From positions 558,001 through 622,000 of the forward strand of contig CAVXXI010000001.1 of the NCBI GenBank assembly GCA_963765725.1: DNA of 64,000 nt. The letters are read 5' to 3'. Shown piece after piece: positions 48,671 to 57,945 of this stretch. The position numbers and the translations under genes are program-made. This DNA is from DASQEH01 sp963765725. GTDB taxonomy: Bacteria; Actinomycetota; Actinomycetes; Propionibacteriales; Nocardioidaceae. Below the pieces are notes generated by a model. The model ran no database searches, was not told where the DNA came from, and was given only the letters and a program-made list of their open reading frames with translations. Within the stretch, counting starts at the first letter, position 1; the number at the start of each line of letters is the position of its first letter.

Positions 48671-50731
48671 GTGACGACACGCGCCACGGTCGACGACGTG
48701 CTCCGGGCAGCGGTCGACAAGCTGGCCGGCGAGGATCGGCCCGGGCAGCGGGAGATGGCGCGGGCGGTGCACTCGGCGCTCGAGTCCGGGCAGCATCTGT
48801 TGGTGCAGGCCGGTACGGGGACTGGCAAGTCGCTGGGCTACCTCGTGCCGGCGATCCTGCACGAGGCGCGTGTGGTGATCGCCACGGCCACGCTGGCACT
48901 GCAGCACCAGCTCGTCGAGCGTGACATCCCCGCGCTGCTTGACGCAGCGGCCGACGTCATGGGGAGCAGGCCCGCGTACGCCGTCCTCAAGGGGCGCAGC
49001 AACTACGCCTGCCTGCACCGCATCCGCGACGGCGTGCCCGACGACCAGGGAGCGTTGATCGAGGTACCGGAGGCCGGAATGGGAGCGGAGGTCCTGCGGC
49101 TTCGCCGCTGGGCCGAGGAGGAGTCGAAGAGCTCGGGACCGGGCGACCGCGACAGCGCACCGGCTCATACGGACCGGCTGTGGCAGCAGGTCTCCGTCAG
49201 CCACCGCGAATGCCTCGGTGCGGCGCGCTGTCCGTACGGCATCGAGTGTTTCGCCGAGCGGGCCCGTGATCGGGCGAACGCGGCGAGCCTGGTGGTGACG
49301 AATCACTCGCTGCTCGCCATCGACGCGATCGAGGGTGTCCCGATGATCCCCGAGTACGACGTCGTTGTCGTCGACGAGGCTCACGAGCTCGCGGCGCGGG
49401 TGACCCAGGCGGCCACCGACGAGCTCTCCGTGGGCGCCGTCGAGCGGACCGCGCGGCGCGCCCGGAGTTTTCTGCCGAACGGCGAGGCGGAGCGGGTCTC
49501 GGAGGCGGCTGACGCGCTGCGTGACGCCATGGACGCGGTTCCGCCGGGGCGCCTCGACGCGCTGCCCGAGCCGCTGGCCGATGCGTTGGAGCTGCTCAGG
49601 AGCGCCACGCGGGCCGCGTTCTCCGCGTTCGCCAAGGACTCGAGTGAGGCCGGCGTCGACGCCGCGCGTCAACAGGCCAGGGGGATGGTCGACGAGATCC
49701 GTAAGGTGGTCGAGCGGCTGGCTCTGCACGACGAGGCCGACGTGACCTGGTTGGCGGAGCGCGAGCGGTCCCGAGGCGGCAGCTCCCTGCAGGTGGCACC
49801 CCTTCAGGTGTGGGGACCGTTGCGGCACCGACTGCTCGCGCAGAAGACCGTGGTCTTCACGTCGGCGACCCTGAAGCTGGGCGGTGACTTCACGGCGATC
49901 GCTACCGCTCTCGGTCTACGGCCGTCGGAGCGGGCCGACCACTCGCAGGACACCGCGACGGACCTGTCGTCGCAGGCTGCGGTCGCTCCGGAGGTGACGG
50001 ACGACGAGTCGGACGAGGCGGCTGACGAGACACCGGACGTCCTGCCCTGGCGAGGCATCGACGTCGGCTCGCCGTTCGACTACCGCGCACAGTCGATCCT
50101 GTACGTCGCCAGGCATCTGCCCACACCGGGTCGCGACGGCATCGGGACGGCCCAGATCGAGGAGATCCGGTCCCTCGTGGAGGCGGCGGGCGGGCGTACG
50201 TTGGGCTTGTTCTCGTCGCGTCGCGCAGCCGAGGCGGCGGCCGAGGCGGTGCGCGACCTGGCGCCGCACCTGCCGATCCTGTGTCAGGGCGACGGGCAGC
50301 TGTCACACCTGCAGGCCGAGTTCGTCGCCAACCCTGCGGTGAGTCTGTTCGGCACGCTCTCGCTGTGGCAGGGACTCGACGTGCCGGGTGAGACGTGCCA
50401 GCTGGTCATCATCGACCGCATCCCGTTCCCGCGCCCCGACGACCCGCTCATGTCGGCGCGGAGCCGCGCTGCTGAGCGTGCGGGCGGGAACGGTTTCATG
50501 GCCGTGTCGGCGACGCACGCGGCCCTCCTGCTCGCGCAGGGCAGTGGTCGGCTGATCCGGTCCAGGGCCGATCGCGGCGTGGTGGCGGTGCTCGACCCGC
50601 GGTTGGTGACGGCGCGCTACGGGCCGTTCCTGCGGGCGTCGCTTCCGCCGATGTGGATGACCTCCGACGGCGAGCTGGCACGTGCGGCGCTTCGTCGGCT
50701 GACGTCGCCGCAGCCCGCGACGTCGGGATGA
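48671..50731 (+). CDS. ATP-dependent DNA helicase, DinG/Rad3 type
   Basis: 686 aa XPD/DinG-like superfamily 2 helicase. Walker A GTGKSLGY near residue 52, DEAH box VVVDEAHELAAR, four Cys near residues 115-200 consistent with an Fe-S cluster (YACL, CLGAARCPYGIECF), TSATL motif and the QGSGRLIRS motif VI. DinG resolves R-loops and replication blocks. It ends five bases from the convergent lexA gene. Confidence 0.9.
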   Translation: MTTRATVDDVLRAAVDKLAGEDRPGQREMARAVHSALESGQHLLVQAGTGTGKSLGYLVPAILHEARVVIATATLALQHQLVERDIPALLDAAADVMGSRPAYAVLKGRSNYACLHRIRDGVPDDQGALIEVPEAGMGAEVLRLRRWAEEESKSSGPGDRDSAPAHTDRLWQQVSVSHRECLGAARCPYGIECFAERARDRANAASLVVTNHSLLAIDAIEGVPMIPEYDVVVVDEAHELAARVTQAATDELSVGAVERTARRARSFLPNGEAERVSEAADALRDAMDAVPPGRLDALPEPLADALELLRSATRAAFSAFAKDSSEAGVDAARQQARGMVDEIRKVVERLALHDEADVTWLAERERSRGGSSLQVAPLQVWGPLRHRLLAQKTVVFTSATLKLGGDFTAIATALGLRPSERADHSQDTATDLSSQAAVAPEVTDDESDEAADETPDVLPWRGIDVGSPFDYRAQSILYVARHLPTPGRDGIGTAQIEEIRSLVEAAGGRTLGLFSSRRAAEAAAEAVRDLAPHLPILCQGDGQLSHLQAEFVANPAVSLFGTLSLWQGLDVPGETCQLVIIDRIPFPRPDDPLMSARSRAAERAGGNGFMAVSATHAALLLAQGSGRLIRSRADRGVVAVLDPRLVTARYGPFLRASLPPMWMTSDGELARAALRRLTSPQPATSG

Positions 50732-50736
50732 GCCGC

Positions 50737-51459
50737 CTAGAGCCGCCGCATCACCGTCACGACCTTGCCGAGGATCGCGGCGTCGGTGCCGTCGATGGGC
50801 TCGTAGTTGGCGTTGTGGGGGAGGAGCCACACCTTGCCGGACCGACGTTGCAGGGTCTTCACCGTCGCCTCCCCGTCGATCATCGCTGCGACGATCTCAC
50901 CGTTCTCGGCGTTGGGTTGCTGCCGCACGACCACGAAGTCGCCGTCGCAAATGGCGGCCTCGAGCATCGAGTCACCTCGGACCTCCAGGAGGAACAAGGT
51001 TCCCTCGCCCACCAGCCGGCGCGGGAGCGGGAAAACCTCCTCGATTCGCTCTTCGGCGAGGATCGGACCTCCTGCTGCGATCCGGCCGAGGACCGGCACC
51101 AGCACAGCCTCGGGATGGGCGTCACCCACACCCGTGTCGTCGAAGCCGACGTCGCCCGTCTCCTCCGCAGCCCGGCGGACTGACGTGTCGGGCAACAGCA
51201 CCTCGAGTGCACGGGGACGGTTGGGGTCGCGGCGGATGTAGCCCTTGCCCTCGAGGACGCGGAGCTGGTGTGCCACCGACGACGAGCTCGTCAAACCCAC
51301 CGACAGACCGATCTCGCGCATGCTGGGCGGATACCCCCGCGACTCCACCGAGTCACGGATGACGGCGAGAACCCGGCGTTGCCTCGGCGTCAGGCCGAGC
51401 GCGTCCGGTGGGCCGTCGGGAAGCTCGTGTACTGCTGAGTCGTCCTTGGCGCTGGCCAT
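50737..51459 (-). CDS. lexA: SOS repressor LexA
   Basis: 240 aa from ATG 51459, with GAAGG eight bases upstream; GTG 51468 is too close to it. Winged-helix DNA-binding domain (SMREIGLSVGLTSSSSVAHQ), cleavage site Ala-Gly in RIAAGGP, catalytic Ser in RGDSM and Lys in GEATVKTL. Represses damage genes until RecA triggers self-cleavage. Promoter and operator are listed separately. Confidence 0.96.
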   Translation of the reverse strand: MASAKDDSAVHELPDGPPDALGLTPRQRRVLAVIRDSVESRGYPPSMREIGLSVGLTSSSSVAHQLRVLEGKGYIRRDPNRPRALEVLLPDTSVRRAAEETGDVGFDDTGVGDAHPEAVLVPVLGRIAAGGPILAEERIEEVFPLPRRLVGEGTLFLLEVRGDSMLEAAICDGDFVVVRQQPNAENGEIVAAMIDGEATVKTLQRRSGKVWLLPHNANYEPIDGTDAAILGKVVTVMRRL

Positions 51460-51530
51460 GTGGGTCACCTTCAGGTCGGTCGGATCGAAACCGGGCGGGC
51501 CTGGTGAGCCGGGCGCGCCTCGATGACCTG

Positions 51531-51571
51531 ACGGTAAACCTGTGCGCCGACACTTTCAAACACCTGTTCGA
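51531..51571 (-). promoter_or_regulatory. lexA promoter with overlapping LexA box
   Basis: On the minus strand TTGAAA (51554-51559) and TACCGT (51531-51536) are spaced by 17 bases, a good -35/-10 pair. The LexA box TCAAACACCTGTTCGA (51556-51571, plus strand) overlaps the -35, the expected place for autorepression. Confidence 0.8.
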
Positions 51572-51583
51572 ATCGGCGTGTCG

Positions 51584-52045
51584 TCAGACGGAGCCCGGTT
51601 CCGCGCCCTCCGACGGCGACTCGAGCTGGCTCAGAGCGGAGGCGAGACTCACCTTCGCGTTGTCCGCGAGCTTCTCCAGCGGGGCGCGGAGAACGACCTG
51701 CAGGAGTTTCGCCACCCCCTTGAACTCGAACTCTGCGGTGTACAGCACCTCGGTGCCACGCTCGACGGACTGGATCAAGATGTGGTCGGTCGACGTCACC
51801 GTGCGGTTCTCGCCTCGCAGCACGATCAGCCGGTCCGGTTCGAGCTCGACCACTTCATAGGTCAGCTCGGTCTCGAGCCCCATGAACTTCGACGTGTTCG
51901 CGTACGTGGTACCCACCCCGCCGTCCCCCTGGAGCATCGAGCACCGCACCGTACCCGCGTCCCACTCGACGGCGTTGGTGAAGTCGGAGAGGTACGTGTA
52001 TACGCGATGGACGGACGGCTGGACGACGACAGCGCGCTGAACCAT
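51584..52045 (-). CDS. SRPBCC/START-like lipid-binding-fold protein
   Basis: 153 aa from ATG 52045 (GGAGG seven bases upstream). Polyketide cyclase/SRPBCC fold: VQPSVHRVYTYLSDFTNAVE at the start and AEFEFKGVAKLLQVVLRAPL near the end are the typical first and last elements. Binds a hydrophobic ligand; none can be named. The 3' end lies just past the lexA operator, so readthrough could reach lexA. Confidence 0.85.
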   Translation of the reverse strand: MVQRAVVVQPSVHRVYTYLSDFTNAVEWDAGTVRCSMLQGDGGVGTTYANTSKFMGLETELTYEVVELEPDRLIVLRGENRTVTSTDHILIQSVERGTEVLYTAEFEFKGVAKLLQVVLRAPLEKLADNAKVSLASALSQLESPSEGAEPGSV

Positions 52046-52150
52046 GATCACGCCTCCCACGCTACCCGCGCCGGCTCACATGGCACCGAAGCAGGCCTCG
52101 ACAGGTCGCGGGCTCCCACGTGTGCTCTGGAAAGTGTCTCCCGCCACTGC

Positions 52151-52188
52151 TAGCGTTCGCACATGTGTTCGATCGAACGTATTTTCGG
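52151..52188 (+). promoter_or_regulatory. promoter and LexA box of the LysM gene
   Basis: TAGCGT (52151-52156) followed by six bases and an ATG at 52163, so transcription likely starts at 52163. TCGAACGTATTTTCGG (52173-52188) matches the LexA box at 10 of 12 fixed positions and lies just after this start, where a bound repressor would block elongation. The perfect palindrome GTTCGATCGAAC (52167-52178) overlaps it. Confidence 0.65.
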
Positions 52189-52345
52189 TTTCATGCTGGT
52201 AGTGCGCCGCCTCGCCGCGGAGGTGCTGAGAGCGGTCTGGACCGCCGAACTGTCGGTGCACCCCGATAGACCTGCTCCCAGCACGCGACGCGCGTACGAG
52301 TCAGGGCGGCTCGGGCCGGCTCAGCTTCCTGGAGGTCAGCAATGA
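52163..52345 (+). CDS. 60-codon upstream ORF before the LysM gene
   Basis: Begins MCSIERIFGFMLVVRR at the predicted transcription start and ends in an ATGA overlap with the LysM gene. Codon usage is weak (about 60% G/C third bases), so it may be a translated leader that couples to the LysM start and not a functional protein. No recognised family. Confidence 0.35.
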   Translation: MCSIERIFGFMLVVRRLAAEVLRAVWTAELSVHPDRPAPSTRRAYESGRLGPAQLPGGQQ

Positions 52346-52779
52346 GCAGCATGGTCATCGATGTCGAGCAGGTCGACAGTTCCCTCGGGCGACTCAGCCC
52401 CTCGCGGGATGCCGCTGGAGGGTCACGCCGGGCCGAGGGTCGAGGCAGACCCGCGCGACCCCGGCCCAGCACGGCGACCGGCGATCCTCCACTACGGCTG
52501 ACTCGACGTGGACGCCTGGTCGTCGTGCTGGTCGTGCTGGCGCTGGCCTACGCCGGGCTGACCATGGTGAGCGCACCCGCGGCCTCCACCGGTCAGGTCC
52601 GTCATGTCCGCGCCCAGACGGTCGTCGTCACGCCGGGAGAGACACTGTGGGACATCGCCAGGTCGGTCGCGCCGGAGTCGGACCCCCGAGACGTGGTCGC
52701 GGAGATCGTCGACCTCAACTCCCTGACCGATCCGGGTGCCATCCGAGTCGGTCAGCCCCTGGATGTGCCGGCGCAGTAG
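52342..52779 (+). CDS. LysM-domain membrane protein, likely SOS-induced division inhibitor
   Basis: 145 aa. Cytoplasmic N-terminus (50 residues), one membrane helix (LVVVLVVLALAYAGLTMV) and an extracytoplasmic LysM domain (VVTPGETLWDIARSVAPESD to RVGQPLDVPAQ) that binds peptidoglycan. Position near lexA and a LexA box match mycobacterial Rv2719c/ChiZ and corynebacterial DivS, which block division after DNA damage. Function inferred from that context. Confidence 0.85.
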   Translation: MSSMVIDVEQVDSSLGRLSPSRDAAGGSRRAEGRGRPARPRPSTATGDPPLRLTRRGRLVVVLVVLALAYAGLTMVSAPAASTGQVRHVRAQTVVVTPGETLWDIARSVAPESDPRDVVAEIVDLNSLTDPGAIRVGQPLDVPAQ

Positions 52780-52860
52780 CAGAACTGCGAGCTCTCGCAG
52801 CGCCCCTCGACCCGGCGCAGTGAGTAACGCGCGCCGCCCCTCGACCCGGCGGAGCGCGGC

Positions 52861-52896
52861 GAGCGGGTCAGCCGCTCCACAGTGGCTGACCCGCTC
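52861..52896 (+). terminator. hairpin after the LysM gene
   Basis: Perfect 13-bp inverted repeat GAGCGGGTCAGCC (52861-52873) with 52884-52896, 10-base loop, 82 bases after the LysM stop and 63 bases past the stop of the convergent metallopeptidase gene, so it could serve both. A 17-base direct repeat CGCCCCTCGACCCGGCG (52801 and 52835) precedes it. Confidence 0.65.
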
Positions 52897-52958
52897 TTCG
52901 GGGTGTGGGGCCCGTCAGTGCGGCTGACCCGCAGCGCGCACGACGGAGCTGACGGCAT

Positions 52959-54503
52959 TCAGGGCAGTAGGTGGCGAGCTGTGAGCGCGGCCCGGACCTT
53001 ACCCATCGAGCCGGTGGCGATGAATCCGTGCTTGGCGAGCTTGTGCGCCACCTTCACCATGATCGCGGCGCCGGTGGGCATCGTGATCGGGGGGTACATC
53101 CAGAACTGCGACTCGATGATGACCTTGGTGGCGTCCGCGCGACCCATCGACCGGTTCATGTCCCACAGCGCCCGAGACCAGATCTCTCCGCCCATGTGGG
53201 GATCGGCCGGATCGAGGTCGGCAGGGTAGGTCTTGGCGGTGTCCGTGCGTCGAAGACAGTGAACAGGCCCGCTCGTGTACGCGGTGGCGTCCCAGTCGGC
53301 GATGCATGCGGTGGCGGGCACGGAGGGCCCCTTCGGTTGGGTCGGCTGGCTCATCGTGACAGCCATGTAGTCGCCGAAACCCTCTCCCATGGCGCGTCCC
53401 TGATTCCTCGTTCCGAAGTCGAGCACCTGGTCGGCCTGGATGGCGTGCCCGTACTCGTGCCACACCACCTCGGGGTCCTCTGCGTCGTCGACGCCACCGC
53501 GGCCGAGGGAGATCTGGTCGTTCTGCGGGGTGAAGTAGGAGTTGTCCTCGCTGAACGCGTCGGTGAGGATTCGTTGGGGTGACGCGTTCACGTCGTGGAA
53601 GCCGAGCCTCTGCAGGAAGGTCTGCTCCCTGGTGGCGGCGTAGTACGCCTCGGTCTGCTCGAACCTGTTGTCGCTGCGGTTGAATCGGTAGGTGTTCGTC
53701 GCCGAATGAGCGACCTTGGGGTTGATGATCTTGGCGTAGCGACCCGACAGCGTGTGACTGTGGTCGAGGTCGACCAGCCTCACCGGTGTGTAGGCCGTGA
53801 GCGGCACGGCACTGGCGGCGTCGTTGTGGTCCTTGAGGGTCTCGTTGCGAAGAGCCACGACGGGGTTGGGGTCGAACACGCGCCCGGCTCCGGTGACGGG
53901 AGGCAGTGGGGCGTTGCGCGCTTTGTCTGCGACCTGGACGGTCTGGAGGACGTGCCCGTCGGCTGCGTCGACATAGGACGTGCGGGCGCCTCGGCCGTCG
54001 GCAGTGCTGACCGCGTAGACGAGTCGGGCACCCGTGCGCTGTCTGCTGGCGGGAAGGACCCAGAGACCGGTCTTGACGACATCCGCTGCGGACGTCTTGG
54101 CCCGTGCTGCCGCGGCCGCCACGGCCCGTGCCGCGCTGATCCCGGGGACGTCGCCGCTGAGCGGGCCGACCTGCTTCCGGCCGTCCCAGTGAGTGGTGAG
54201 CTTCGTGAACTTGTCGTAGTGGGTCGCGTACCAACCGCCGACGACGAAGTGACCGTTCGCCACCTGGCGATACCAGCGGTGTACTCCGAGCAGTGAGCTC
54301 CTCGTGCGCACCAGCTTGACGTTCTTCGGAACCCCGAGTCTCGGCGAGGGGAGCCGTGAAGCGTTCGGGTGACCGGCGACCCGAGTCGCGGAAGGCGAGG
54401 CCGGTGAGGGCAATCCGGCTCCCGCCATGGCCACGACGGCCACGCTCACCGCCAATGTGGTGGCGCGTGCCCGTCTCGTGCGGATCTGCGGGACCACCAG
54501 CAT
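52959..54503 (-). CDS. secreted fungalysin-like (M36) metallopeptidase
   Basis: 514 aa, ATG behind AAGGAGC. Arg-rich signal peptide start (TRRARATTLAVSVAVVAMAG), propeptide (about 40-220), then the peptidase domain with zinc motif HEYGHAIQ and the downstream Glu in GEGFGDYMAV. WHEYGHAIQAD and the ENSYFTPQNDQ segment recall M36 enzymes. Probably an extracellular protease made as a zymogen. First gene of the island between the LysM gene and nrdR. Confidence 0.85.
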   Translation of the reverse strand: MLVVPQIRTRRARATTLAVSVAVVAMAGAGLPSPASPSATRVAGHPNASRLPSPRLGVPKNVKLVRTRSSLLGVHRWYRQVANGHFVVGGWYATHYDKFTKLTTHWDGRKQVGPLSGDVPGISAARAVAAAAARAKTSAADVVKTGLWVLPASRQRTGARLVYAVSTADGRGARTSYVDAADGHVLQTVQVADKARNAPLPPVTGAGRVFDPNPVVALRNETLKDHNDAASAVPLTAYTPVRLVDLDHSHTLSGRYAKIINPKVAHSATNTYRFNRSDNRFEQTEAYYAATREQTFLQRLGFHDVNASPQRILTDAFSEDNSYFTPQNDQISLGRGGVDDAEDPEVVWHEYGHAIQADQVLDFGTRNQGRAMGEGFGDYMAVTMSQPTQPKGPSVPATACIADWDATAYTSGPVHCLRRTDTAKTYPADLDPADPHMGGEIWSRALWDMNRSMGRADATKVIIESQFWMYPPITMPTGAAIMVKVAHKLAKHGFIATGSMGKVRAALTARHLLP

Positions 54504-55003
54504 GATTGCTCCTTGGCGCCGACTGAGGACGTCGGCTACCCCGAAGCCCCGATAGTGCCGAACGGCTTGCCGTCCGTGTCGAGCAGTCTAGGAGCCGAAC
54601 GCGTCTCGAGACGCCTTGACCTCGCGATTTCCCTTCCGCAGCGCGTGTCGGCGCAGGCCGCGCTGGGCCGGAGGTACCGCTCCAGCGACAGGTGACGGGT
54701 CGGACCACGTGGGCGAAGTGGCGGTCATTGTCTCGGGTGTGTGCTTCTTGTCTGTAGCTGGATGGGACAGCTTCCGTGAGTGGGTCTCCCGGCGGGACTG
54801 AAGTCTGCGGCGGACCGCGAGCACGGTCACCGGGGTCTTCGGTGCGCGCCTGAGGACCGACTCCATGCCAGTCCCAGGGGTTAGCCGGATGCCCTCAGCC
54901 TGGGCCAGACGCGACTCACGCGGACACGTGTGGCCCCGCCGCCCTCGACGGTCGCGCATTAATTCCTCTTGCAGAGCTTGGTGCACGGCCTCGAACATGG
55001 GGC
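54504..55003. other. 500-base gap without a supported gene
   Basis: Promoter region of the divergent M36 peptidase and phosphorylase genes. A minus-strand frame from 54998 to 54588 (beginning MFEAVHQALQEELMRD) has moderate coding character, but its start would be five bases from the divergent phosphorylase and it has no family match I know. I see nothing firm. Confidence 0.4.
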
Positions 55004-55768
55004 ATGACCTGGGACATTCCACTGACCGAGTTCGACGCCGACTCCGTGGCGCTGATCGAACCAGAACGCGTGTCCACGTCGGGGGAGATTCCAGAGCATG
55101 CGGTCATCTGCTTCTTCCGAGACGTCATCGACGAGGTGTGCGGGGGTGGCCGGGCCCAAGTCCTCGCGACCTTCACGTGGGAGCACGGAAGCCATCAGCT
55201 GTTCAGCCTCGAGGTGGGTGACCGTCGAGTGGCGGTTTTCCATCCCGGCGTCGGCGCGCCGCTGGCCTGCGGCCTGCTCGAGCAGGTGATCGCTACAGGC
55301 TGCCAAAAGTTCGTAGCGTGCGGCGGTGCAGGTGCTGTAGTCCCCGGCCTCGCGCTGGGACATGTCGTCGTGCCGGACAGCGCGGTTCGCGACGAGGGAA
55401 CGTCCTACCACTATCTGCCAGCCAGTCGCGAGGTCAGCGCGGACCCAGCCGCGACGGCCGTGCTCTGTGCCGTGCTCACCGAACGAGCTGTGCCCTACGC
55501 GGTCGGCAAGACATGGACTACTGACGCGCCCTACCGCGAGACTCGAGCGAAGGTTGCCGCACGGCGTCGGGAAGGGTGCATCACGGTCGAGATGGAGACG
55601 GCAGCCTTCCTTGCCGTCGCCCGCCATCGCGCCGTGACATTCGGGCAGTACCTCTACGCCGGCGACGACGTCAGCGGCGAGACGTGGGACCACCGTCACT
55701 GGCAGACCTCCGCGACTCGCCGCGACCTGTTCTGGCTGTCGGTGGAAGCGGTCCTGCGGTTCTCGTAG
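55004..55768 (+). CDS. nucleoside phosphorylase/nucleosidase (PNP/UDP family)
   Basis: 254 aa. Single-domain PNP_UDP_1 fold: HPGVGAPLACGLLEQVIA and CGGAGAVVPGLALGHVVVPD hold phosphate/ribose contacts, and VEMETAAFLAVA is the ribose-binding Met-Glu motif. Likely releases a base from a (deoxy)nucleoside or methylthio-nucleoside. Slightly less G/C-rich codon ends than neighbours. Stands alone in the island; mtnP at 35.0 kb is a separate family branch. Confidence 0.85.
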   Translation: MTWDIPLTEFDADSVALIEPERVSTSGEIPEHAVICFFRDVIDEVCGGGRAQVLATFTWEHGSHQLFSLEVGDRRVAVFHPGVGAPLACGLLEQVIATGCQKFVACGGAGAVVPGLALGHVVVPDSAVRDEGTSYHYLPASREVSADPAATAVLCAVLTERAVPYAVGKTWTTDAPYRETRAKVAARRREGCITVEMETAAFLAVARHRAVTFGQYLYAGDDVSGETWDHRHWQTSATRRDLFWLSVEAVLRFS

Positions 55769-56025
55769 CCACCGCACGGCACAGCGCCGCAGAATGCGCA
55801 GGCGGCGAGCCATGGTCGCAGGCAAGGGCTCGGCCCGGTTGAGCGCAACGGCAAGCTTCGTGGGCGGGCCTGGCTGCCCCGCTCGGGGCGTACGCAGCCG
55901 GTCACATCGCCGCGTCGTGGTACGGCGTTGCGGGCACGTCCTTGCTGTGGCGCGGCTCGACACCACAGATCAGGCGTCACCCGTGCATCAGTCCCGACCC
56001 GCGGACCTTGGGCCGCCTGTCGTGC

Positions 56026-56490
56026 TCAGTCGTCGGTGACCAGAACGGCACTGGCTTGTTTGACCGGCAGTGCGGTCGGAGCTCCACTGATGGTGATGGG
56101 TTGCGGGATGGCGTTCCAGGCGGTGCCGTCGACGCGGTAGCGGCCGGTGTACGTGACGTCGACGCTGAGGGCCAGATCGTGGTGTGTCTCGGTGGCGTGC
56201 CGGTAGGTGTGGGTGACGTCACGGGAGGGGTAGGGCTGACCGGGGGTCTCGGTGGTCTGCGAGGTGCCGTCTCCCCAGTGCCACGTGTAGTGGGTGGGGT
56301 GAATCTCCACGTCGACGCTGTAGCCGAGGATGGTGAGCACCCGGTCGAGCCGGTGCGGGCGGGTGTAGAAGGTGGTCTCGAGGTTCACGAGGGTGAAGTG
56401 CGGGGCGTGGATGTCGCCGGCTGGGATACCGACGCGGCGAACGGCGTCCACGACGTCGACCCACCCCACCTGTCGCCGTACCGGTCCCGC
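56026..56490 (-). pseudogene. PKD-domain protein remnant, 5'-truncated
   Basis: The recognisable part starts near VGWVDVVDAVRRVGIP and includes LVNLETTFYTRP and the PKD core YTWHWGDGTSQTT through GQPYPSRDVTHTYRHA to a stop at 56026. No start codon or signal peptide precedes it; the frame stays open to 56793 but that part has no family likeness. Full-length relatives are secreted and often lie beside DUF6318 lipoprotein genes. The upstream gene end has been lost. Confidence 0.6.
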
Positions 56491-57205
56491 GTCACTAGGC
56501 GCTCGACATTCGATAGTGGTCAATCGTCCAAGCCCTGCTGTAAGGGGTCGCCGCAGCCGATCTGTGGTCTGTCGGCAGCCAGAGGGCCATCTGCGAACGT
56601 TGGGTTCTGGCAGGGCATGCATGCGCCGCGCGACAAGATTGACTGGCGCTTCCGGGATTGCGGGTTCGCCGCCGCTACAGGCAGGTAGCCATTCACATCG
56701 CGTAAGTAGCTGCCAGCTTGACGTGTTGGCTGTGCCCTCGCATCGAGGGCTGCCTGGGAACCGGATCGTCCGGACTCGCATCGATGACGACATTCGGCGA
56801 TGCGCCTGATCGTCGCAGGACTGCTGTAAGCAGGCATCGATGCAGTGGCGAGAGTGTCAGCAGTTGAGCGGGCTCAAGGCACTAAGACCATTGTGGCAAC
56901 AATCGCGCGCCGCGGCTGATCACGTTGGCTCTCAAGTCTGAAGCAACCATGTCCCGGCTCGCCACAGCGAAAGGAATTCAGCCTGGACCAGCCATCTGCC
57001 TTGATCGTCTGCGTTACGGCACCGCGAGACCGCTGCGTTGTTCCGGCGCTGATCTGAAGCGCGTGACGCAAGTTTCGGCCTCGAGGGTCGCGTCCGGGGT
57101 AGCGATGCCAGGTTGATGGCCGTTCCACTCCGCCACCTGTTTGCTGGCCTCCCGACCGGTGCATAGTCGTCGATCGAGCGCGCTATGACTGTGCAAACCA
57201 AGCAA
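56491..57205. other. about 700 bases of decayed, lower-GC sequence
   Basis: Lies between the PKD remnant and the DUF6318 remnant. No frame shows consistent G/C-ending codons or a recognisable domain. It probably contains the lost ends of both flanking genes. Confidence 0.5.
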
Positions 57206-57499
57206 TCATGCGGCCGACAGGGTCCTCAACGTGGCTGTCGGGTGCGCATGATGCGAGTAATTGAGGACGGTGACGAAGTATCGAATGAAGGCTTTGGCGC
57301 CCGCTGTCGAGTGCTCCTTGGCCAAGGCCGGCATGACCGGTTCGGTCGGACGCCGTGAGGTGTCCGGGCTGACTGACGCTGTGCTCGGTGACGTGGTCGA
57401 GGCATGAGCCGGCGTGGCGCTGTGGGCCCGGGAGGAGCAGGAGCCGAGAGCCAGGCAGCACACTGCGCTGGTGACTGCGGCGCTGATGGCTCGTCGCAT
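57206..57499 (-). pseudogene. DUF6318-like lipoprotein, C-terminally truncated
   Basis: 97 codons with a good ribosome site (GGGAG) and a lipoprotein signal (MRRAISAAVTSAVCCLALGSC), a Ser/Thr/Pro linker and the first part of a DUF6318-like domain (AKEHSTAGAKAFIRYFVTVL, then NYS). It stops after LRTLSAA where the family continues for some 60-80 residues with conserved cysteines. Family assignment is from memory of the motif. It may be expressed but is probably inactive. Confidence 0.5.
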
Positions 57500-57898
57500 G
57501 GCCGGCTCCCTTCGGGCAACGAGGTGCCCCCAAGGTAGGGGATGACGGCCAGCTCGGACACTCGTCGCTGTATGCCTGTGGAAAAGCTGTTACTCCTGGG
57601 GCGGTCGAGGCGCTGCCACTACGCGCCGTGCGGGTGCTCAGGCGCAGAGCAGCGGATGGGATCCGACATCTGAAGAGTCCTGACCCTCGGGGCGGCAGCC
57701 CGTCTGAGCCGTGGCCAGCGGGCCTGGCACACCTCGCAGGGGCGCCAGCGCCACTAGAGGAGTCCGAAAGCACTCGTGACACCGGTGACACGCCCGAGCG
57801 CCTACCTCTCCGCACCACCGCTGACCTGCGCGGATGGAGAAAGTTGGCTAGCCGCGTTCGGAAGGCATTGCCTTCGTTCGGCGTTGAACGTAAGGTAA

Positions 57899-57945
57899 CC
57901 CCTAGATATAGTAGTTACAGGGATGTAGTTCTCCACAGATTGTGG
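57899..57945 (+). promoter_or_regulatory. tandem NrdR boxes upstream of nrdR-nrdJ
   Basis: CCCCTAGATATAGTAG (57899-57914) matches the NrdR box ACACTATATATAGTGT at 12 of 16 positions. A weaker palindromic site with CCACAGATTGTGG lies at 57930-57945, 31 bases centre to centre. Paired NrdR boxes about three helical turns apart are the family's hallmark and would let NrdR repress the operon when dATP is high. Confidence 0.65.
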
